This document shows, piece by piece, positions 1 through 7,150 of a stretch of DNA of 9,212 bases (the stretch's first letter is position 1; each line of letters begins with the position of its first letter). The stretch covers positions 1 through 9,212 of the forward strand of contig JBFIPX010000130.1 in the NCBI GenBank assembly GCA_041609895.1, written 5' to 3'. This stretch comes from JAHHLP01 sp041609895 (lineage in GTDB: Bacteria; Bacteroidota; Rhodothermia; Rhodothermales; JABDKH01). The translations under genes and the position numbers were made by a program. Under the pieces are notes generated by a model. That model was not told the origin of the DNA. It saw only the letters and a list, made by a program, of their open reading frames with translations, and searched no databases.

Positions 1-1660
1 ACGTCGGCGGTCCGCTCGGTGGAGGATCTCCCCCGCCGTCGCCGTAAGGTGAACATGCCGGGTAGGGGGTCAGGTCCGTCATCCCCGCACCAGACAATCC
101 GGTCACGCAGAATCCAAAGACCGGATTCCCCGTGTAGTTGGATGATGAAAGGTCAACGTTACCAGCTCCGTCCGTAACGCCCGTGTCCTGCTCCGTAGTC
201 GAGCCGTCAACTGTCCATGTCCCGTCGACAGTCACGTTGGCTACGGGGTTGCCATCAACATCTTTCACGGTCACCGTCACGTTGCCCTTCCTGCGCTTCT
301 TGCCGGTCACCGTGATGCCAGATATCGCATCCACCTGGATTTCCAAGTCCGGTTGGGGCGGTGGCGGAGGCGGGGGCGACCCACCGAGCACCAGCGAGTA
401 GAGCAGCAGGTTCGGCGAACCGGAGCCCGGGCTCGTGACGACTCCGAATGTCGCCGCGTCGAGAATGACGCTCGTCACGTTCGCCGGAGATGCACCCGGG
501 TTGGCGGACAGGTAGATGGCGGCAACACCCGCAACGTGCGGCGATGCCATCGATGTACCTGATATCGTGTTCGTGGCGGTCGGCGAGTTGTACCAGGCTG
601 AAGTGATCGAGGACCCCGGGGCGAAGATATCGACGCATGAACCGATGTTCGAAAATCCGGACCTGCTGTCGGACGACGTAGTCGATGCGACGGTAATTGC
701 ATCGGCCGCACTCGCCGGCGATTTCGTGCAAGCGTCGGTTCCATAGTCATTGCCCGCCGAAACCGCATAGGTGACTCCGGCCGCGACCGAGTTCTGGACT
801 GCCGAATTGAGCGGGCTGTAGAAGCCGCCGCCAAGGCTCATATTCGCAACGGCAGGATCGGCAGGAAGCACATTCTGCTTCTGGTTTGTCACGTAGTCCA
901 CTCCTGCGATTACCGTCGACCATGAACCGCTTCCCTGGCAATTCAGAACGCGAACGGCGACAAGCTGCACCTGCTTTGCAATACCATATGTCTCGCCACC
1001 AATCGTCCCTGACACATGCGTACCATGGCCGTCGCAGTCCCAGCCGTTCTGACCGTCGCCGATGCCATCGAAGCCAAGAAAAGCTCGCGGCGAGCCACTA
1101 GGCGCACCGAATTCCTGATGGTCAAAATTGATTCCGGTGTCGAGAACGTACGCCCAGACTCCCGCCCCGTCCTCTTCATAGGCGTAGACGTCATCGAGAG
1201 GGAGGTTGACCTGGTCGACGCGGTCAAGCCCCCAACTCGGGGGATTCGACTGCGTGCCCGATATTGTCTTCTCTACGATGCCGTCCGGCGAGATCGACAC
1301 GACGTTGGGATTCCTGTCCAGTGCGGCCGCCGCGGCCTCGGACAGCCTCGCGGCAAATCCTCTCAGGGCATGCTCGTAGGTGTACAACAGTTCGCCACCA
1401 TGAGAGTCTACCAATCCGGCCGCCTCACGCCCAGGGTCCGCGACATGATCACCAAACACCACGATGTACTGGCCGGGTATGGCATCGCCGGCTTTCGCCG
1501 CCTTGCCCACGTTCTTTAGAGGATCGACGTCGATGATGACAGGCTCGAACGGTGCCGTCGATTCATCCACAGGGCTTGCCTGGTCGCAGGCACCCGCGAA
1601 AATTGCCACAACGATGACGATCGCCGCCCCGAAGGGCGCACGAAGAGGTGAGGTTTTCAT
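1..1660 (-). CDS. Lipid-anchored subtilisin-like serine protease (S8A, proteinase K/aqualysin type), partial at C-terminus
   Basis: An open frame of 553 codons reads from an ATG at 1660 to the left edge without a stop. Residues 1-25 form a signal peptide with a lipobox ending FAGAC, so Cys25 is the likely lipidated residue. Residues 62-130 resemble the inhibitor I9 propeptide (GQYIVVF at the start). The catalytic domain spans about 143-425: Asp174 in LDTG, His212 in GHGTHVSG, oxyanion Asn304 in SAGN and Ser370 in GTSMASPHVAG. Cys209/Cys241 and Cys311/Cys342 have the same spacing, relative to the triad, as the two disulfides of aqualysin I. A run of seven prolines (429-435) leads to a beta-rich, probably Ig-like domain (about 438-536), then a second Gly/Pro linker at the edge, so more protein follows outside. 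It probably degrades extracellular protein after autocatalytic removal of the propeptide. No Shine-Dalgarno sequence precedes the ATG. Function call is firm; the lipid anchor is less certain. Confidence 0.95.
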   Translation of the reverse strand, partial: MKTSPLRAPFGAAIVIVVAIFAGACDQASPVDESTAPFEPVIIDVDPLKNVGKAAKAGDAIPGQYIVVFGDHVADPGREAAGLVDSHGGELLYTYEHALRGFAARLSEAAAAALDRNPNVVSISPDGIVEKTISGTQSNPPSWGLDRVDQVNLPLDDVYAYEEDGAGVWAYVLDTGINFDHQEFGAPSGSPRAFLGFDGIGDGQNGWDCDGHGTHVSGTIGGETYGIAKQVQLVAVRVLNCQGSGSWSTVIAGVDYVTNQKQNVLPADPAVANMSLGGGFYSPLNSAVQNSVAAGVTYAVSAGNDYGTDACTKSPASAADAITVASTTSSDSRSGFSNIGSCVDIFAPGSSITSAWYNSPTATNTISGTSMASPHVAGVAAIYLSANPGASPANVTSVILDAATFGVVTSPGSGSPNLLLYSLVLGGSPPPPPPPQPDLEIQVDAISGITVTGKKRRKGNVTVTVKDVDGNPVANVTVDGTWTVDGSTTEQDTGVTDGAGNVDLSSSNYTGNPVFGFCVTGLSGAGMTDLTPYPACSPYGDGGGDPPPSGPPT

Positions 1661-1702
1661 CAGAAGAGCCGTTTTTGAAGCGAAAATGAAGAGATGCGCC
1701 TA

Positions 1703-1733
1703 CAAAAAGCGGGTTTTCGTGTGCAATGTCAAA
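1703..1733 (-). promoter_or_regulatory. Candidate promoter for the protease gene
   Basis: Read on the minus strand, TTTGACA (containing a perfect TTGACA at 1727-1732) is followed by GCTTTTTG at 1703-1710. The interval between TTTG (1730-1733) and GCTTTTTG is 19 bases. This fits the Bacteroidota-type pattern of TTTG near -33 and TAnnTTTG near -7, although the TA of the second box is missing. It lies about 42 bases upstream of the ATG at 1660. No good TATAAT-like box sits 17 bases from TTGACA, so a plain sigma-70 reading is weaker. Confidence 0.35.
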
Positions 1734-1823
1734 CATGATTTGTCTCGGTAAGTACAGGCCACGGCGGGACCAAGACGGATTTTGGCCCGAAACGCATCGT
1801 AGATTGGTCTTGTCCGCACCTCT

Positions 1824-1844
1824 TAATTCCCTTGTGCCGAGCAA
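1824..1844 (+). promoter_or_regulatory. Shared upstream element, copy A
   Basis: TAATTCCCTTGTGC, then three bases, then GCAA. The 14-base core differs at one position from copy B (8795-8808), which lies upstream of the other plus-strand gene. TTGTGC and GCAA form a weak dyad. The core ends 24 bases before the ATG at 1862, so it could be part of the promoter or start-site region, an operator, or a 5' UTR element. The rest of this divergent spacer (1661-1861) shows no gene; the candidate protease promoter is listed separately. Confidence 0.35.
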
Positions 1845-1861
1845 CCGTTTGATCGACGCGA

Positions 1862-4800
1862 ATGAAGATCTTCGAGTCCAGTAACGCTACACGTCACCTA
1901 AACGCGTCGGCCTTGCTTTCCGTCCTGGCACTGTCCGCAGCCATGCTCGCAGCGTGCGGCGGCAAGGCGCGTCTTCCTGAAACCGATACGCCAGAGTACA
2001 GAGAGGTCGTCCTCAACTTTTACGGCGCGGCAGCACGCATCCAGACGGGCAGTGAGCCGGGAGCCTTCGAGCGCCTCGACGCAGCGGCTGCCCTTGCACC
2101 GGCTGAGCCGTCTATCTGGTACAACATGGCGCTCCTGGCTTTGCGAAGAGGCGACCTCGACCCAGCTGCGTCTCACGCAGCCAAGGCCCGGCAGTCGGCA
2201 CCGAAGAGCGGCGACATTCTGCTGCTCTCGGGTTTGATCGAACACCAACGCCAACGCGACGACCTGGCAGCCAGCTATCTAACGCAGGCGATACAAGCAG
2301 ACTCCGCTAACATCCGGGCTATGTATCTCCTTGCCGAAATCGCTCGCACGACAGACCGAGCTGAGACACCAACCACGCGCGACGCGGATCCCGTACTTCT
2401 CTTCGACCGCATCTTGCGTCTATATCCAACAAACACGGCGGCCATCCTCCAACGCCTCCATCTCGCGGTGGATACCGAAGCGTGGCAACTCGCCGATTCT
2501 CTCGGCGGCAGGCTGATTCTGATCACTTCCGATTGGCCCGAGCAAGCCCGTCAACAGATCCTATCCCTGAACCGACACATAGACGACCGCAGCGTCGACG
2601 CCGTCCGCAGCGCGATAATCCGCGCGGGGAATCTGATGAAAGCCGTCGACGCCCATCGCGCCAGCATCGCTACACTGCAGACCGACATCCTCGATCCGTC
2701 ACTCGTGATGACGCGCTTCATGCGGCTGCCCTCCCCGTCAGGTAAACCGTCTCCCGCTGATACCGCCCTCGTGTACGAAGTGAAGCCGCTTCTTCCACCC
2801 GATACTCGGTGGGATTGGCTCGGGACGGTGTTCCAAAGTGCAGAAGGACCACTGGCCGCCGTGGCGATCGACAAGACCACAATTCGGGTCGACCCCAACA
2901 TCACTCTGGACTTTCCTGCCCGAAGTGGCGCAACCTCTATCCTCCGGCACCCCGTAGCATTCCTCGACTATGACTACGACTTCCGGATGGACATCGCGGC
3001 AGCCGGTTCAGCCGGATTCATACTCTATCGGCAAGAAAGTGACGGAAGCTACGCAAACAAGACCGGTACGCTCGGCCTTGGCAGCGACGTAACCGCCGCA
3101 GCCTACTCCGGCATTTGGGCGTTAGACATCGACCTCGAAGGAGACGTCGACCTCGTCGCGGCGACCAAGACTGGCTCCAACCTGCTGCTCCGCAATAACG
3201 GCGACGGGAGTTTCTCTACACAGCCGATCTTCGAGCAAACACGTGGCATCGTCGACCTGTTATGGGCCGACATGGACGACGACGGAGATCCCGACGCGAC
3301 GCTGCTGGATGCGAGCGGGGCGCTACACCTCTACACCAACGAGCGCTCGGGATCTTTCGGGCACCGCTCGCTTGACTACTCCGAACGAGTCGTAGCCATC
3401 CACGTTTCGGATTTTGACAACGATGGGCTATTCGACCTGATCGTGCTGACGCAGAATGGACAAGTTGCCTACCTACCATTCAATGTCGACGGAAGCGGAG
3501 ACGTTACTCGGATCGCAACCATAAGGGATCCTGTCGATTCGTCCGGATTCGCGAGGGTGTCTACGACGGACCTTGACAACAATGGTGCGCAAGACCTCGT
3601 CGTGACGACAGCGAGTCAAAGTGAAGTCTGGTTACGTGGTGACGATGACGAGCTCTTCCCGTATCGCAGATTCGAGAGCATACGCATCTACGATGAGGCG
3701 GACCTCAACGCCAGCGGAAACCTCGGACTCGTCGCGTTGGACGAGAACGCCGAGGCCCTTCACCTCGTCAGTCGGCCCGGGAAGTCTTACCTCTCTCGCA
3801 GCATCTTGCCGAAGGCGGCGGACGCCGTGGGGGATCGCCGGATCAACTCGTTCGGACTCGGTGGGGAGATCGAACTTCGAACGGATCTCCTCTATCAAAA
3901 ACGTCTCATCTCGAGTCCACTTGTCCACTTCGGACTCGGCGATCGCCAAGTTGTCGACGTCGCGCGCATCATCTGGCCAAACGGGACGTCGCAGGCAGAG
4001 TTCGACCTCGCATCTGACCAGGCTCTGATCGCCACGCAGTCCCTGAAGGGCTCATGCCCCTGGCTGTTCACCTTCGATGGTTCGAGAATGCGATTCGTGA
4101 CGGACTTTCTGTGGCGCTCTCCGCTTGGACTTCGGATCAACGCGGTAGAAACGGCAGGGGTCGCGACAACCGAGGATTGGGTCAAGATTGACGGCAGTGA
4201 ACTCGTCCCGCGAGATGATGTCTACGACATTCGTATCACAGCGGAACTGTGGGAGACGCACTTCTTTGACCACGTTTCTCTCAAGGTCGTCGATCATCCT
4301 GTCGGCACGGAGATGTTCGTAAACGAGGTGTTCGTCTTCCCGCCAAATGAACTCGCCGTACACGTCACGGGCGCGCTGCATCCCGTGCCTGCATGGGATC
4401 AGACTGGCCAGGAGGTAACCGGGACCTTGGCCGAAGTAGACGACCAATATGCTCATTCATTCGATCTGTACTCACACCAAGGGCTCACGAAGGAGCACTA
4501 TCTCGAGGTCGACCTCGCCGGTAGCCCGCTCGGGACACCCCTCTGGTTGATTGCGTCAGGATGGATACGACCGACCGATTCGTCCATCAACGTCGCGCTC
4601 GGACAGGGGGCTCACCCACGACCTCAAGGCGTCAGGTTGGAAGCTCTCCGCGAGGACGGCTCGTGGGTGACTGTCCGGCAGGATCTCGGCTTCCCGGCCG
4701 GAAAGGCGAAGACGATGCTGGTCGACCTAACCGGAATGCTCGAGCAATTCCCCTCGAAACGGATGCGACTCGTCACGAATCTCGAAATCTACTGGGATGC

Positions 4801-5341
4801 GGTGGCATGGGCGGAGAAGGCTGACGTCGAAGTCGCGGCAGTCACGGACGTGCCCCTTCTCTCCGCCGAACTCCGCTACCGCGGGTTCTCTCTCGTCCAA
4901 AGCGCAAGTCGATCTACACCAGAAACGCCTGTGTACGATTCGCTGGCCGCGACTGCGCAGCAATGGCGTGATCTCGTCGGCTTCCATACGCGATTTGGGG
5001 ACGTAGCCGATCTCATTGCAGGAGTAGACGATCGATACGTCATTATGAATGCGGGCGACGAGATGGTCCTCGCGTTTGAGGCCCTCCCCCCTGTGAAGGA
5101 CGGCTGGAAACGCGACTTCGTCCTTGTCGGAGACGGATGGGTGAAAGATGGGGATTATAACACCACTTTCTCGAAAACTGTGCTCCCGCTGCCGGAACAC
5201 GCCGTGAGTGAATACGAGAACCCCTGGCTGCGACTACCGGACAACGCCGTCTATAACAGACACCCTGAGGATTGGACCCGGTATCACACGAGGTATGTTA
5301 CTCCGGCCAACTTCGCAGCGTCATTGCGGCCCGGGTCCTAG
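1862..5341 (+). CDS. Large TPR / FG-GAP propeller / ASPIC-UnbV lipoprotein (CRTAC1-like family)
   Basis: A 1159-residue exported protein. The signal peptide ends in the lipobox LAAC with Cys32, followed by GG. Residues about 68-165 are TPR-like helical repeats, and a further helical stretch (176-320) looks like degenerate TPRs. A beta-propeller of FG-GAP/VCBS-like blades follows, with calcium-loop motifs of the DxDxDGxxD kind near residues 422 (degenerate), 470 (DMDDDGDPD), 517 (DFDNDGLFD) and 570 (DLDNNGAQD). An ASPIC/UnbV domain lies at about 660-727 and includes HFGLGD and IIWPNGT. The last 430 residues form a separate module that starts GSCPWLFTFDG and includes DGWVKDGDYNTTFSKT near 1090-1107. 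Most CRTAC1-type proteins are about 550-650 residues, so this one is unusually long. The ATG gives a complete signal peptide; no Shine-Dalgarno sequence is visible. The family's biochemical role is unknown; envelope binding or scaffolding is inferred. It stands alone, divergent from the protease and convergent with gene 5387-7126. Confidence 0.93.
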   Translation: MKIFESSNATRHLNASALLSVLALSAAMLAACGGKARLPETDTPEYREVVLNFYGAAARIQTGSEPGAFERLDAAAALAPAEPSIWYNMALLALRRGDLDPAASHAAKARQSAPKSGDILLLSGLIEHQRQRDDLAASYLTQAIQADSANIRAMYLLAEIARTTDRAETPTTRDADPVLLFDRILRLYPTNTAAILQRLHLAVDTEAWQLADSLGGRLILITSDWPEQARQQILSLNRHIDDRSVDAVRSAIIRAGNLMKAVDAHRASIATLQTDILDPSLVMTRFMRLPSPSGKPSPADTALVYEVKPLLPPDTRWDWLGTVFQSAEGPLAAVAIDKTTIRVDPNITLDFPARSGATSILRHPVAFLDYDYDFRMDIAAAGSAGFILYRQESDGSYANKTGTLGLGSDVTAAAYSGIWALDIDLEGDVDLVAATKTGSNLLLRNNGDGSFSTQPIFEQTRGIVDLLWADMDDDGDPDATLLDASGALHLYTNERSGSFGHRSLDYSERVVAIHVSDFDNDGLFDLIVLTQNGQVAYLPFNVDGSGDVTRIATIRDPVDSSGFARVSTTDLDNNGAQDLVVTTASQSEVWLRGDDDELFPYRRFESIRIYDEADLNASGNLGLVALDENAEALHLVSRPGKSYLSRSILPKAADAVGDRRINSFGLGGEIELRTDLLYQKRLISSPLVHFGLGDRQVVDVARIIWPNGTSQAEFDLASDQALIATQSLKGSCPWLFTFDGSRMRFVTDFLWRSPLGLRINAVETAGVATTEDWVKIDGSELVPRDDVYDIRITAELWETHFFDHVSLKVVDHPVGTEMFVNEVFVFPPNELAVHVTGALHPVPAWDQTGQEVTGTLAEVDDQYAHSFDLYSHQGLTKEHYLEVDLAGSPLGTPLWLIASGWIRPTDSSINVALGQGAHPRPQGVRLEALREDGSWVTVRQDLGFPAGKAKTMLVDLTGMLEQFPSKRMRLVTNLEIYWDAVAWAEKADVEVAAVTDVPLLSAELRYRGFSLVQSASRSTPETPVYDSLAATAQQWRDLVGFHTRFGDVADLIAGVDDRYVIMNAGDEMVLAFEALPPVKDGWKRDFVLVGDGWVKDGDYNTTFSKTVLPLPEHAVSEYENPWLRLPDNAVYNRHPEDWTRYHTRYVTPANFAASLRPGS

Positions 5342-5386
5342 AGCACCACAAGAATCAGGGTATCCGCAACGAAGCTGCCACCGCAA

Positions 5387-7126
5387 TCATTGTGGTTCGA
5401 TGATCGTGTGGTACGCGCCGGTGGCAAGGTCTCCTTCGAGTTTCTGGCGAACCCCACCCGGCCACTGAACAACGACGCTGTCAGGGCCGGCCCCGCTCGG
5501 AGTTCCAAACAGAATCCTGCGATCACTCTGCGAAAGATAACTGCCTCCTCCGTGCACCTCTCGCCACTGGCTCGCACCGCGGGCAGCCAGCCACACACGG
5601 GTCCCTAATGCCTCTCGATTTGACCGCGTACCAAGCAGCCTGAATCCTATCCACGGATTCGAACCGCCGATCACGTTCTCGAGAAGTACAGCCCCCTGGT
5701 TGCTGTTTGAGATCAGGATGTCTGTATCCCCGTCATTGTCGATGTCTCCGAAGGCAGCGCCACGTCCGACTCGCGCCTTCTGAAAATGTGAGCCCGCAGC
5801 TGAGGAGATGTCACGGAACGCCCGCCCACTCTCATTCCGGAAGAGCTGATTTTGTTGTGCGTACGTGACACCGCCGCCCGGCCGAATTCGTTCAATTGCC
5901 TCGATGATGTGTCCGTTGGCTACGAATATGTCGAGCCAGCCGTCTCCATCAAAATCAAACATGCCGGTGCCGAACCCGACGTTCTTGAGGCTGGCCGGTC
6001 CCAGCCGTGATTGTGATGAGTAGTCCTGGAAAAGTCCGTCGCCCAAATTGTGATACAGGGTGTTAGTCTCCTCGTCGAGATGCGTCATGAACAGGTCGGC
6101 GTGCCCGTTCCAGTCGTAGTCGCCAAAGTCTATTCCCATGCCGGCCTCGGTCTTGCCGAACCGGTTGTAGGCCACTCCGGCCTCGAGCGCGATGTTGGTG
6201 AAGCTCCCGTCACCGTTGTTACGGTAGAGAAAGTTGGGGGTGGAGTCGTTCGTTACATATAAGTCATTGTCGCCATCCTTGTAGTATTAGAACCACACGA
6301 CGCCGAGCCCCTTGCTCTCGTCAGGGTCGTCGACGTGGACGCCCGCAGACCGCGACACGTCGGTAAAGGTGCCGCCATCATTGCGATACAAGATGTCCGG
6401 GCTACCCGGATAGACGTCGGGGTGGCAATAGGCGAGTATGTCGGGAGGGCCGCAACGGATATTGCGACTGATCGAATAGGTGATGTAGTTGACAACGTAG
6501 AGATCCAGGTCGCCATCCAGGTCATAGTCCGCGAAAGCGGCGCCGGCACCCCAGCGTGTGTCGCCGAGTTCTGAAGACTTGGTCACATCCGTAAAGGTGC
6601 CGTCGCCATTATTCCGGTACAGCTTGTCGGGGCCGAAGTTGGTGATGTATATGTCCACGTATCCGTCGTTGTCGTAGTCACCGAAGGCCACGCCCATCCC
6701 GTAGTTGGCATCGCCGGCTCCCGAGGACTCAGTGACGTCCTCAAAACGTCCGCCTCCGACGTTGCGGTATAGACGGTTGCCCGCACCCAGCTTCACGGCA
6801 ATTCCGCGATCCTCCGTCGTCGACGTCGGAACGGGACCGCTCTGTACCAAATAAGCATCGAGCCACCCGTCATTGTCGAAGTCGAAAAGGCCGGCGCCCG
6901 AACCCATGGTTTCCATGAAATACTTATTGCCCGTGCCCCCGTGGCGATGCACGAAATCGATTCCTCGATCATCCTGCACCTCTCGAAACCAGTCCGTTTC
7001 GGCTGCGACAAGGTTTGGTGCCTGTGCCTGCCCCGCCGAAACCGAGGCTGTGTCCGAAGTGCCGGAATCTGCGTGTGGTCGGCAGCCGGCCGACAGAAGC
7101 ACCACTACCATCAGTCTCAATGACAT
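5387..7126 (-). pseudogene. CRTAC1-type FG-GAP/ASPIC-UnbV lipoprotein gene interrupted by an in-frame TAA
   Basis: 579 codons in one frame from ATG 7126 to TGA 5387-5389, broken only by TAA at codon 280 (6287-6289). Upstream and downstream parts keep the same frame and clear homology: LGVVWF, stop, YYKDGDNDLYVTND. The signal peptide ends in LSAGC (Cys15). Blades with calcium loops lie near 82 (DFDNDGWLD), 150 (DYDNDGYVD), 200 (DYDLDGDLD), 280 (damaged), 336 (DYDWNGHAD), 391 (DFDGDGWLD) and 461 (DIDNDGDTD). Cys225 and Cys234 form the CG..., YCHP pair common in this family. ASPIC/UnbV covers about 490-579 with GTR, SYLSQSDRR and QWPGG. The ATG at 7126 is preferred over the TTG at 7132 because AGGAG sits seven bases upstream. 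As written, the product would be a 279-residue fragment without the ASPIC domain. A restart at GTG 6175 would lack a signal peptide. A true recent pseudogene and a sequence error are both possible. Confidence 0.85.
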
Positions 7127-7133
7127 GAACAAG

Positions 7134-7138
7134 CTCCT
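7134..7138 (-). promoter_or_regulatory. Shine-Dalgarno sequence for the CRTAC1-type gene
   Basis: AGGAG on the minus strand, seven bases before the ATG at 7126. It fixes the start at 7126 and argues against the TTG two codons upstream. It is the only convincing Shine-Dalgarno sequence at a gene start in this window, and it lies inside the 24-base gap after the TPR gene. Confidence 0.7.
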
Positions 7139-7150
7139 GCTACTGCGCAG

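Noticed and set aside
350..381. G-rich run resembling a quadruplex-forming tract
   Set aside because: It is explained by consecutive proline codons of the protease linker on the other strand.
255..731. 158-codon minus-strand open frame and nearby overlapping frames
   Set aside because: It lies in another frame of the same strand as the protease, whose Ser motif GTSMASPHVAG is encoded here. Its Arg/His/Cys-rich product is typical of a shadow frame.
1016..1519. 167-codon plus-strand open frame
   Set aside because: It is antisense to the catalytic domain of the subtilase, which has all catalytic motifs in the minus-strand frame. The predicted peptide shows no domain or signal.
4727..5200. 157-codon minus-strand frame inside the large lipoprotein gene
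   Set aside because: It is antisense to the C-terminal module, which reads continuously to its stop; no start signals or family motifs.
5345..5396. Possible terminator between the convergent genes: arms ACCACAA (5345-5351) and TTGTGGT (5390-5396)
   Set aside because: Only seven base pairs with a 38-base loop and no T-run on either strand; the right arm also lies in coding sequence.
5387..6175. Separate 262-residue gene starting at GTG 6175
   Set aside because: It is in the same frame as the upstream half, and about 37 homologous codons lie between the TAA and this GTG. It has no signal peptide, so it is the downstream half of a broken gene.
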